A DNA stretch of 64,000 bases, taken from contig JBAJFE010000011.1 of the NCBI GenBank assembly GCA_037903355.1, positions 567,001-631,000 of the forward strand, read 5' to 3'. The DNA is from Trichuris trichiura. Its lineage: Eukaryota > Nematoda > Enoplea > Trichinellida > Trichuridae. The position numbers were made by a program, and so were the translations under genes. The notes below the pieces were generated by a model, which saw only the letters and a list, made by a program, of their open reading frames with translations, had not been told where the DNA came from and ran no database searches. Shown here in pieces: positions 50,706 through 61,705 of this stretch; the stretch's first letter is position 1, and the number at the start of each line of letters is the position of its first letter.

Positions 50706-51743
50706 ATGGAGCATAGTTCACCACGTTTGGAAAGGGCAACAACGATCACCAAAGTAGAACTTGACTTTAATAGTACAGCCCGTACTTACGAAGACGAACC
50801 TGTGCCTATGGATGCTCTCTACGCCATAATGGCAGTCGCGTCGGCAAGTTTCTTGTTGAACTGTTTGGCTGCTGTTGGAATTGCTCTTCAAAAAAAGCTG
50901 CGTAGAAAAAATACCTTTTTCATCATAATGCTTACATGCCTAAGCTACGCGTTTCATGCTCTCGGTGTGATCATTTATGGAATCAAGATGGTCATCGGTT
51001 ATGAAAATTATCGAACGGTATTTTTGATGACGCAAAAAGATTGCTTCTGTCTTACGTTGCTTGGCAGCGTAGGCAAAACGATGATCGTCGATTTCAGTTT
51101 GATAACTGCCATCGACCGTTGCATAGCTATCTTTTTCCCACTTTGGTATGGTCAAAGAATAAGATTTCGCCTGGTTTACTTCAAAATGGCCATTGTCACA
51201 GCGCACGCTAGTATTTCGTACATCATTGAGTATGTATCCTCCAGCGACGATGCTCTATTTCTGTGTAGTTCGTTTACGGTTGTGGTTATGTCGACCGGAA
51301 TGATGGCTATGCAAATCGAAGAGGACGTTTTCATCGTTTTGATACTCATAATATACGTTGTCCTGCTGATTTGGGTTGAAAAGGAGCTTAACAAGGCGAA
51401 ACATGACGCGGACAATTTGGCTCACGCTCGTATGCAAATGAAGGTTGAATTGTTGCACACACTGGTTATTTCAATTGCTTTCTTCACGCTGACAGTTGCT
51501 GTTTCCAACATGTTGACCACAATTGGAATGACCGAGTGGGATTACGAAAACGCAATTGAATACGTCAAATACGCTGCCGTCGGCTATCTGGGTGGAATAG
51601 CGAATTTTGCCGTCTACTATTGGAGGACGAAAGAGATTCGCAAATCGTTCAACTATCTCATAATCACTTTGGGCAGAATGGCCGTATGCAAATTTGATAG
51701 AAAAATTAGCGTTTTGCCGACGACCACTTCCGTTGCCATGTGA
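50706..51743 (+). CDS. Orphan rhodopsin-like 7TM receptor, nematode type
   Basis: A single uninterrupted exon of 345 aa, in contrast to the many small introns of its neighbours. An N-terminal extracellular segment holds an NST glycosylation site. Seven hydrophobic helices follow, starting about ALYAIMAVASASFLLNCLAA. The end of helix 3 reads AIDRCIAIFFPLWY, a variant of the DRY motif (DRC), and helix 7 has FAVYYWRTKEIRKSF. The layout fits class A chemoreceptors of the nematode Srsx/Srw-like groups. A peptide or odour ligand cannot be told from the sequence. The intronless state suggests retroposition or simply intron loss. Confidence 0.8.
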   Translation: MEHSSPRLERATTITKVELDFNSTARTYEDEPVPMDALYAIMAVASASFLLNCLAAVGIALQKKLRRKNTFFIIMLTCLSYAFHALGVIIYGIKMVIGYENYRTVFLMTQKDCFCLTLLGSVGKTMIVDFSLITAIDRCIAIFFPLWYGQRIRFRLVYFKMAIVTAHASISYIIEYVSSSDDALFLCSSFTVVVMSTGMMAMQIEEDVFIVLILIIYVVLLIWVEKELNKAKHDADNLAHARMQMKVELLHTLVISIAFFTLTVAVSNMLTTIGMTEWDYENAIEYVKYAAVGYLGGIANFAVYYWRTKEIRKSFNYLIITLGRMAVCKFDRKISVLPTTTSVAM

Positions 51744-52749
51744 TTAACCGCTGTCCAACTCGGCAAGAGACGTAGTTTTTTCGTGGAAACGCACGCCGAG
51801 AAGTGTACATGTTCCATTATTAGTTCTACGGACGGTAAGTGCAGTTGCTTTTGGGTAGATTTTCTAAACTCTATTTTTGCTGCATGAAAATTTTACTATT
51901 CGCATTAATTGTACGTGCTTTAAAATGCGGTGATTGCGAAGCTGAATCTGTTTCACCGTGTAGATGAAGTATACCGTATTAATATGAATAATTAGAACGA
52001 ACTAATCACCTATGGCCATGATTTTGTATGTATCCACCGACGATTGGCTATGTATGCGTGTAACTGCTAGGAAGCCAGAAGTCAAAGGCTTATTCTTCCA
52101 TTGGTCCTCATGGAGACCAATTTATTTTAGTACTTTCGAACTAACACGTTGTCCTTTAATGCATTTCGGTCCATTAAGCTTCATTCAACGTTGATAGTCA
52201 CTGATAAAGACGTGTAATGGACGGAACCGTACTAGGTGACAACAACATGTTGGTTCGGAAGACCTATAGTAAATAGGTCCCTAAGCAGACCGGTGAATTT
52301 AACACGACTGCTGAGCAGGTCCAAGAAAGGCGAGCACCTTTGACAATTGACTTTACACCAGTTTCACAGCATCTTTTATGCCATGAGCACGCTTGAGCAC
52401 TTTGGTTACCAGCGAATCACGGTTGTATGCTTTAGAAATTGAAGCCAAGTTTCTACTTTATCTCTTACCAGCTTATGCAAATTATGTTACGGTTCGTAAT
52501 GAGACTGAAACAGAGTTCTCAAAGCTTTTCGTTTTCCGGCAGACAGTGTTTAAAGTTAACGAAAGCGTTTTCCGAATGAGACTTCACGCACCTGTTAGAT
52601 GTAATTCGATGTTTACGTTCGATGAGAACAAATGAGACGCTTGAGGTGTTTACCAATTTAGGTATTGATTAATTTTCGATGTTTAACTTTACTAATCTTG
52701 TTTAAGCGCTTTAATTACTGTTAACCTGCTGCTTTTTCGGTTGTCGAGT

Positions 52750-52750
<1 letters not shown>

Positions 52751-52793
<43 letters not shown>
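52751..52793. repeat. (TAA)n microsatellite, about 14 units
   Basis: An uninterrupted run of TAA triplets covers 43 bases. Nothing suggests it is coding. Confidence 0.95.
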
Positions 52794-52794
<1 letters not shown>

Positions 52795-55018
52795 CTTTTT
52801 GTTAAACGTGTCGAGTTGGCTGATGGTACGCTACCGTTCATGTCAGTGCGGTGGGATCGATTGGTAGTGTAGAAGTATTTCGCGAATTGATATGCGCCTA
52901 GTGATGCCTTGCTAACTGAATGTCTTTCATCTCTGCTGAGCCTGACTTGCGATGGAAAAAATTGAAGACGCTTTTTGCGTCCGACACAACTTATCTTTCA
53001 ACACTGATGAAAGCTACTCGGCTAACAAGACATGGTTAACCACCCGTAGGCCAATTGTCGAAATATTTCCACACAGCAGATCGATTCGACGGCGCTGAAA
53101 TCGGCGATAGCTTAAGCTCAGCATGGCGGTCGCAGAATCGCAATCCTGAAAGATACATGGCATTGAATAAATAGTGTAACTATTGGCTCTAACGAGAAAG
53201 CGGCTATTATTTTTTATTGTAACGCAAAGTGCTTTTAGGAGTGGAAATGACTTAAGCCCAGAAAGCTCAGCTCTTTGATATTGACACATACGCAGGGATC
53301 CAAGCAGCCTGCGATGGTCATTTCAACTTTAATGGACTTTCCATAGTAGCAGTGCCATTAGGGCTTTGCCAGACGGCGATAAAGTTAGGTAATGGTAAGG
53401 TTGGCTTTTTGGAGCCACTTTTTACTTAGAAGGAGCTGGCGCGTAGCCAATAATGAATGATGGTTTTCCGATATGCTTCGTTCGTGGCGTTGGGTTGTCT
53501 CACCTTTTTAATGTCACTGTTTGCTGAGGCTCATATAGTATGTGTAGCGTTTGCATATTTTACAAAGCTTATGAAAGTGGAATTATTTTAGCATAGAAAG
53601 TTAACTTATACCATGCATGGGCTCTGATTTTGCATAAAATGCCTTACTTTGGCTCCGAGCTTCCTCATAGTATTTTATCGTCCATACTTAGCAGAAGGAC
53701 AGCGTTGTATTCACTTTCTTCGCTTTGCTTATTAATGCAAGTATTTTTTAAAACAGTTTTTGTTGGTCAGCACACTTTCTAATTGCATATGATTTTTTCT
53801 TTCTTTTTCTTTTGTCACTCTTCATTGACCAGGACGATTTTCAGTTGCGTTTGCATTTTAGGTCTTATATTTCCGTCTTGCTCGTTCTCCTTTGGCTTCA
53901 TATACGCTTAAACGGAGATAGGCCTTTGACCTTTAAGTAATTGACTTCTTCTAGCTGGACTGCTCTGTACGCTCAAGCGTTCTCTGTACGTGAGTACTAA
54001 CTGTACTGTGAAATGCTTTTAACGTGTTATTTTTTAGTTTGATGTATTCATTCATTTGATTAGGCGAACGTGAACGCCCCGTTTAAATATAGAATGCCAA
54101 ATGATTGCATCGTGTCATTATCTCTTTGTAGTAGGTGGGATGTTGTGGAATGAAGAAAGCGAAAAGTCTTACGAAGTTACCACATCTGTTTAGGAACTGC
54201 ATGGCCCGCTTCAAAAGGTAAGTTTCGCTTTTCTCCGTACGCGTTGGTTCTTCAAGACAGCGCAGTGCCGCCTTGCAACTTCCCAAAGTCTGTTCCTTTT
54301 CCTAGCGTAGTTAACTACTGCTTTTTCGCAAATGAGAAAAAATATCCGCTTACAAAGCGTACTTCTAACGCAGGTCGTTTTCCTCAGCAGAGCCCGTCGC
54401 AGTCTAGTTTCGCTCTGCTCTGATGAGTCCTTTACAGTAAATTGCAGCCGGACAAAACGGCTTCATTTAGAGAGCGTAATCTTCCATTACGGTCGGGTTA
54501 AGCCCGCTTGAGCGGACTGCCTGTTTACGTTTTAATTTTTAAATTACTGTACATCTTGTCCCGATTATAAGGTACACACGTAACGTTTAAAATTATTTCT
54601 GGGCTTTAGGACCAGTTGATGTCAAATCAATCCTCGACGTTGGTCAGACGGACACGCTTGTCTTTTTACGGGCGGAACAACTACTTTAGGCGCTACTTTT
54701 GAAAATACTGTTTTACGCTGCTTGTCTAACCGCCCAAAACATCAGCCGACTTGGCGCGGCGTTTTGTTGCTCGAAGCGGCATTGTCAGTTGCAATTCAGC
54801 TTTCTGTCAACTAAGCATTTTTCCAGTTCCACAACTTTGTTTGTCCTACGGAAGGAAGATTTTATGGTCAAATAAGTTCTGCTTATTCATTCCCGCTATG
54901 CGAAGAGCAATTCAAGGCATTATTAATATCTCTATGAATAGGCAGTTTTGAATTGATTTTCCAACGCGTTGAATGAATGCATTGATTCTCTTTGTAGATT
55001 CGAAAGAAGAATCAAATA

Positions 55019-55312
55019 ATGATGCTTTTATTATTATTATTAGTACTATTCTTAATTTCGACAAAATTAAGAGTGCATGCGGAAACTGGTTTGCAAAGTT
55101 TGTCTCTACATTCCTTTCCTCATAAGCACGATTTCTTTCAGCTATGGCCCTGGCGAATCGCCTATTTTTTTTCGAAAGCTTACTCTGCTCATATGTTTCA
55201 ATATGAGCGACCGCTGAAGACACGAAAAAAAATTGTGCAGAGAAAGTTGCCGGTGGAAAGCGACTATTCGCGAGACACACTTTCCAATTATGGCCAGTTT
55301 GTAGCAGTTTGA
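55019..55312 (+). CDS. Possible small secreted protein
   Basis: The frame starts with two ATG codons and encodes 97 aa. It opens with a leucine-rich hydrophobic stretch of about 20 residues (MMLLLLLLVLFLISTKLRVHA), a plausible signal peptide, although part of it comes from a TTA repeat. The mature part has two dibasic sites (TRKK and QRKL) and ends SNYGQFVAV, so a peptide precursor is conceivable. No amidation glycine or known peptide family is evident. A CTTTCAG acceptor-like site occurs inside the frame (near 55,140), so a spliced form is also possible. Chance remains a realistic explanation. Confidence 0.3.
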   Translation: MMLLLLLLVLFLISTKLRVHAETGLQSLSLHSFPHKHDFFQLWPWRIAYFFSKAYSAHMFQYERPLKTRKKIVQRKLPVESDYSRDTLSNYGQFVAV

Positions 55313-56028
55313 CCGGTCGCTGCCAAATGTGACGCAAACGAACGGAACGAGTTTTTGCCTCGCTTGTCTTTTCGTTTTCTCATAAAGTAGCTGCCATTGG
55401 CCGTCTTTGGTGATGCTTCTAAGCTGATTTGGAACCCGCCGTTGCTTTGACGTGGGTTCTCCATTAGCCAACAGTGGAAGAAGCGGGCAATCTGCCCTTT
55501 TTCAACATTGGCGAACGGTGCGAAAAGGAATACAAGGGAAACATTGACAATGACAATTGACGCATTTTCCGCTCTCCCGGTAACTAAGACCAGTTGTGCA
55601 TAGTGGACGCAACGATTCTCCGCTCAGCTTGGGCAACACTTGGCAATCGTAGTCGCTCGACCCACTTCCTTGTAACTGGGTTGCCAAGGTCAATGACATC
55701 CCCGCAAATTTGCGGCTCCGAAACGTAAGCTCAATGTGATTGCTTTGCCGAAGCGTCGGTACTAGCCGCGTATGCCTGTGGCTCACTTAGCTGGCAACCT
55801 ACAGTGCTCCATTAACAAATGAATTTGCATACTTCACCATCACGCCTTCACTTAGCTCATAGGCCATTGCTATTGCGCTCGAAGATTCCTCGGTAAGCGA
55901 ACATTGCGCAGGTCATCGATTTGACCCTAAAATTCAATTTTCCTTTAGACTTTGTCAAGCTATCTGCCGGCTTAGGCTGCTTCTTTTATCCATTTTACTG
56001 CTGCCACCCGGTGGCAGGCACATTCGTT

Positions 56029-59000
56029 ATGGGTGGTTGTTTTAAGCTAAACTTTATTGAACGTCAGCTTAGCAAGTTCTTCGACGTCTACTCGCGATTC
56101 GTCAGTCGTCATCCATGGCCGTTCATCGTTTTCCCTTTACTTTTGAATATTGCCCTTTCCGTTGGTCTCTTGTACATGCACGAGATTACGGACGCCACTT
56201 ACTTGTATACTCCCACTCAGGCGCTTTCTAAATTCGAGCGGGAAGTGATTCATCAAAAATGGCCTCTTGTTGACGGCAATTACGTGGCTGGACATGCCAT
56301 CACTGCCCTTCGGGAATGCCAGTCAATTGTCAGTGCCAAAGACGGTGGCAATATTCTACGGTAGGTTGCCGTCGCTAATGACATCAACGTCTAGACGGCT
56401 TAGGGCTTTTTGAAAGCCATTCACCTTCTTTGGGCAATTGTAGCGGATGTATTTTTGCTTTAGGGCTGATTACGCCGACTCTGTTAATCGGCTGAACTTA
56501 TTTATCATCAATCAGATAAAGGTGAAATACCGCAATCGCACGTATGGATATATGGATTTGTGCTTGCATTGGGAGGCTACTTGTTTCACTAATCCTCAAT
56601 TGGGTGTAATCAGCACGGCATATCAAAGCCGTGATCGGAATGCATTCAATTTGACATATCCTATAACTCGACTTGGCTCGCAGCCAATATATCTTGGTAG
56701 CAGTCTTGGCGGAGTCCGTTTAAACGAGTATGGTCATATAGAATCTGCGGAAGCGTGGATGCTAGTCTATCAGCTGCAATTCTACCCGGACAACAATAGC
56801 TACGTTAGCGGCCTTTGGGAGAAAGAGTTCCAAAAAGCTTTGCTTAACTATCGCGACCCAATGTTGGACATTACTGTGCTTCATTCACAAACGTTGGACG
56901 ACGAACTGGAGCGAAACGCCGAACACTTGACGCCTCGTTTCGCACTCTGCTTTCTCATACTGCTCGTATTTGCCACTTTGTGCACCATAAGTTTTATCGA
57001 CGGCACCTGCTTTATTGATTGGAGCATTAGCAAACCAATTTTAGCACTTGTGGGTGTCATAGGCGCCGGTATTGGGGTATCCTCGGCTGTTGGATTGATG
57101 AATCTTTGCGGTATGATTTACACGCAGATAGTAGCTGTCATGCCATTTTTGGTTGTCTGTAAGAATATGGGTGTCGTCTTTGCCTGATTATACGGTTGGT
57201 TTTTTTTATAGCCGTTCGGCTTGACAACACCTTTCTGATGATTTCTGCCGTGCGACGTACGTCTCCTCAAAAGTCGGTTGAGGATCGCATCGGTGACGCA
57301 ATGTCCGAAGCCGCCGTCTCGATAACAATAACCGTTCTGACGGACGTATTCAGCTTTGCATTGGGTATTTTGACCAACATTCCGGCAGTGCAAATATTCT
57401 GCGCCTATACCACCGCCGCTATTGTTACCACGTTTTTTAATCAGCTGACAATAATGATGGCTGTGCTGGCACTGACATTGCGCATGGAGCGTAAAAGCCT
57501 AAATTGCGTTCTGATTTGCGTCAAGACGCAAACGTACCAAAAAGATCAAGAAGGTAAGCATGCATACAGGACTTAATATTCAGTTTTTAAAATTATCCCA
57601 AGCAAAGCTTAAACTATTTCCTTTTTTTGCTCCACGTCATGTCAGCCTAATTTGCATAAATGAAGTGAACGTAATTCGTTTTTTTGCGCGCGTTTCCCTT
57701 TTTACCAAAGCTCACTTTGAAGCTTGTTATTGGCGGGATATTTTCCTATGTCGAATTGGCCGAACGAGAGTAAAACGTAGCATAGCTCGCTGCTCAATGG
57801 TAGCCCCATTCGGGAGAGTTAACATAGCGTAAGCAGGCGGAAGAATTCATTGTTTTATGTCAAATTGTGCAACTTTGTCTGTTGGAGCCAATTTTGCCGC
57901 CTACTTCGTCTCGTATTGTTTTCCTTTAGTGAGCCGATGACTTCGCGCTTTGCTTTATTGTCAGATCTAGCTGGTTTTGCTTTCCGCCTATTCTCGACGA
58001 GTCCGTCTCATTGTAAATGTTGCGGAGATGATTAATTTACCGTATTTCACGGCCTATAAGTACACCCCTCTACCTAAGTAATGGGTAGTAATGATTGGCC
58101 CAGTTAATCACTTAGTGAGTCTAATTGAGGTAGAAGAATTGCTGTTCAGCTCATAGGACTAATAAGTAGAATGCGAGCCTAGGAAGTACCAACTGGGCCA
58201 ATTATTACCACCCATTACTTAGGTAGAGGGGTGTACTTATAGGCCGTGAAATACGGTAATCTCATTGTTTTTACGTACCGTTATCGCCACTTTATCGTGA
58301 GCAAACGGTGCATCGTGTTGAAACTGCAATTTTTAGTCTTTGCGAAAATTGTATGCTTCTATTTTTGTCAGGTCTAACTGGCCTTCGGTTTTTGAATGAT
58401 TAACCGGTTAGGCGCCATGCTTCCACAAGCTAATGCTGCCAGAACATTTCACTTTAGCGACGTTTTATAAAGTATAACTTTCGCTATGGACGATAGGCAT
58501 TCTTATTCTGCTCAAGCGGGAGGTATTCGCGTCGTAGATTTATTTACGGAAAGCAAGATCATTCTTAATAACAAAGTGCTCAATATGATATGAACAGAGC
58601 ATACGGGACGAGTACTGTCCTCTTCTTGACGGAATGAACGAGTTGTCGATTTGTTAGTAATTTCTATTAACCATAAAAGTTTACGCAATATTTTGCCAGG
58701 ATAGCACGAAACCATTGCAATCATTTGAAAAGATTTGTTGTAGAAATTAGCTTTAGGTTATTCCGTTTCATGGCTGTCAATTCGGCGCTGTTTTTCACGC
58801 GTAGAATTTTTTTTTACTTGCACTCTTTCCGTCTTTCAGAATGCGACAATTTCCAAGCGGCGAAAAGCCATTTTTTCGCTCATCCCTCACTAGTCATACT
58901 GTAGCACGAGAAATGCAGGCTCATTCATGCGTAGGATGCTCCTTACCTTGTTTCGCCCTTTCCCAAGAGCGTTAAGGCTAAATATAAAACTTGCATTTAG

Positions 59001-59367
59001 CTTGGAATTAGGCAAGGGCAGAACAAATACAGTAGAACCTCCATAAGTTGACCACCCAAGGGACCGGGAAAAATAGGTCAACATAGGACGTGGTCTACAT
59101 AAGAGGCTGTGGGTATATTATATTATTAACGTGCGGACCAACCAAGTGGTCAAAATTCGGTCAACTTATGGAGGTGGTCGACATAGAGAGGTGGTCAACT
59201 TCAGAGATTCTACTGTACCTCGATGGGCTTACAACATCTAGCCCTTACCGCCTTGTCATGAGCTAAGAACTATTCCTCCCATGTACTCAACACCGGAAGA
59301 GTTTTCAAATGTTAAACAATATTTGTTCCTTCTTATCTCGAAGTAACATTGCTAAAAGTTGTAGACA

Positions 59368-59408
<41 letters not shown>

Positions 59409-61705
59409 ATATATATATGCAAGCATTGTTCTACTTATGATTTTGTACTTGCTGGCTGAATCAGATGTGGCGGTTTGAACAGTCTGTCCGTTAAAGTTTA
59501 GTTTTACTATGTTTAAGCGACAGCAATCTCAGCGAACTGAACATGTTCCCTCGCTTAAGTGCAGCAACTGTTCGTGAGAGAAAAGTATTGTTTCAGAATG
59601 AATTGAACTCTGAGAAGCGAGATAGGTATGTCCAATAGGTGAAATGAATGAAAGCTTGCGTACATCCCGCGTTGTCCCTAATTTTTTTTTTATTAGTAAA
59701 GTACTTTCCTGTTTGGCGAATTGTATTCGTTAATGTTTTCCCGGGCTTCCATTTCGTAATCGCTCCTAAATTTTGCAATTATATTTTTAAATTATACATA
59801 CATTGAAAATACAAAGACCGCTCTGCGAACGTTGGTCGGACTGGTTCGTTTTTAGAGTCTCAAGGTACATTCACTCGGTTGTTCAACTTGGGTACTGGAG
59901 TAAACATTCAACCAGCCAAAGGTGGTTCGTTGGAACCTATTCGGCGAGACTTTGCCCAAAAGATGTTGGAAGATTGGTACGCTCCCGTATTGATGCATCC
60001 TGTGATGCGCTTTATGGTTGTTGTCTGGTTCATCTTGTACTTGGCTTTGAGCATTTGGTTTTGCACCAATTTGCGCGAAGGTTTGGAACCGGTGAATCTG
60101 CTTGTCTCCGACTCGTACGCGATTCCTCACTACAGAGCGTTGGGAAAGTGCGCATTCCATACAGTCCGTATTTTCTTTATCACATTCGTTTGTTTTCTTT
60201 TTTTCAGGTACTTTTGGAATTACGGTACCGAAGTGCAAGTTGTGGTCAACAATCCGCCTGACGTGTCCGAGGAAGCTGGTCGCCTGAAAGCTACGGAAAT
60301 GGTGCGCGCTTTTGCGTCAAGCGCTCACGGAATGGGTATGGATGGAGTTATGTTTTGGCTGTTCGAATTTGAGCGCTTTTTGGTTGAACTAAAGTTGCCA
60401 AATTTGTCGTTGATGTCCAAAAAAGATTTTTACGAGTCTCTTCGTCACTTTCTGGAGTTGGGCGCCTTTGAGCGTTTCCGTTTTGATATATTCTGGGAAG
60501 AAAACCCGTCGCACCCCGACGATAGTCGTATTGGCGCCTACAGGTTCTACATGGGCATACGAAATTTTACCACATCAGTACAGCAGACAAAGGCGGTTCA
60601 ATCACTTCGGGCTGTTGCTGCCCGTTTCAGTCAGTACAATGTGACAACATTTCATCCTCTTTGGTTGTTCGTTGATCAGTATCAAGAAATTCTTCCAAAT
60701 GTTGTTCAGGAGGTGGTCGCCGGCATGTCTGTAATGGTTCTTATAGCGTTACTTATGATTCCTCATCCATGCTGCAGCTTTTGGGTAGCGGTTACAATTG
60801 CATCCATTGACTTGGGTGTCGTCGGTATAATGACAGAATGGGGCATCAATCTTGATACTGTTTCCATGATAACTATGATAATGAGCATTGGGTTTTCAGT
60901 AGACTTCTCTGCTCACATTGCGCACGCTTTTGTTGTTACCGATCTTAAGTCTTCAACCGAACGTGCCAAACGAGCAATATCAAAAATGACTTGGCCAGTA
61001 TTACAGGTATGCTTGTGCTTCGTCCTTAAGCTCTGTTTTCTTGTTTTTACATTATTGTTTCAATAGGGTGGCATTTCCACTATTCTTGGCGTGGCCGTAT
61101 TGGCTAACTTGGACTCGTATATGGTTCTAGCTTTTTTCAAAACTGTTCTACTAGTTATTGTCCTTGGAATGCTGCATGCAATCGTATTCCTACCAGTATT
61201 GCTCAGTCTATTTGTTCATCGACCATCCTGCGTCCGAAAGGTTGATTCTTCGGTGAACAACAGTCGCCTTAGTAGTATCAATGGCCCTCGTATGCAACCG
61301 GTGCGCTGTTCGACATTCAAAACGTGCAATGGTGCGAATTCTTCGGCAGTTCTTCCTGCTGTGATGACATCATCCCCGCCGATGATGTTCTCTCAAACAT
61401 TAGAGCACGAATACGAAACGATCAAGAAGTACGTTGATACGAGCCGTCCTACGTTGTACCTGCCAACATCGCTTGGTTATGTCCATTCGTTTTACGAGAA
61501 CGGCGGAAGCAGCGATCATCATATGTACAGGCCAAGCGCGGGAAATTTCATTCCCGATACTGAATGTCAATCAGAATATTGTGCGTTTCATCCGCCAGAT
61601 TACGGTCACTGGAATGGTCAAGCAGTTACGCAACAATTGCATCATCGCATGATGAGCGTTCCGGATCTTCTGCCGTTCGACGTTAAATATAAGGAAACTC
61701 GGTGA
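56029..61705 (+). CDS. Patched-related (PTR) transmembrane protein with sterol-sensing domain
   Basis: Predicted exons are 56029-56360, 56464-57158, 57212-57553, 59856-60147, 60208-61006 and 61067-61705; 1,032 aa. PTR proteins form an expanded nematode branch of the RND/Patched superfamily involved in cuticle, moulting and sterol or lipid handling. A first helix (residues about 25-45) leads to a large extracellular loop; then FALCFLILLVFATLCTISF begins the sterol-sensing helices, with FLVVSVRLDNTFLMISA in the usual place. The second half repeats the plan: MRFMVVVWFILYLALSIWFC, a loop, VAGMSVMVLIALLMIP, and IGFSVDFSAHIAHAF, a PTR hallmark. The proton-relay-type Asp positions (LDNTF and VDFSAH) are visible. 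The cytoplasmic tail is about 145 residues. A CCGGTGGCAG acceptor-like site precedes the start. Exons 3 and 4 are split by a 2.3 kb intron full of repeats. Confidence 0.9.
58040..58256. mobile_element. MITE with 66-bp terminal inverted repeats, TA target site
   Basis: The 217-bp element has 66-bp terminal repeats (58,040-58,105 and 58,191-58,256) that differ at only two positions. The tip reads CCGTATTTCACGGCCTATAA. TA dinucleotides flank both ends (58,038-58,039 and 58,257-58,258), the target-site duplication of the Tc1/mariner superfamily. There is no coding capacity, so it is non-autonomous. The near-identity of the arms suggests recent movement or hairpin-driven conservation. Confidence 0.88.
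59030..59215. mobile_element. pogo/Tigger-like MITE, TA target site
   Basis: The ends are CAGTAGAACCTCCATAAG and, reversed, CAGTAGAATCTCTGAAG, with imperfect repeats of about 28 bp. TA flanks both sides. The CAGTAGAAYCTC tip recalls pogo/Tigger elements. The right arm has an extra internal copy of the terminal motif (ACTTATGGAGGTGGTC). At 186 bp it encodes no transposase. Confidence 0.8.
59366..59418. repeat. AT-rich (TA)n microsatellite
   Basis: A tract of TATA and TGTATA repeats of about 53 bases, between the second MITE and exon 4 of the PTR gene. Confidence 0.9.

Larger units (their letters stand above)
51744..56028. other. Gene-poor 4.3 kb stretch
   Basis: This region holds a TAA-triplet microsatellite (52,751-52,793), a small candidate secreted-peptide frame (55,019-55,312) and otherwise AT-rich sequence. 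I cannot support any larger gene. Confidence 0.45.
57554..59855 (+). other. Repeat-laden PTR intron
   Basis: This 2.3 kb intron contains two miniature inverted-repeat transposons and an AT microsatellite, listed separately. I saw no exon or RNA gene in the rest. Confidence 0.6.
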
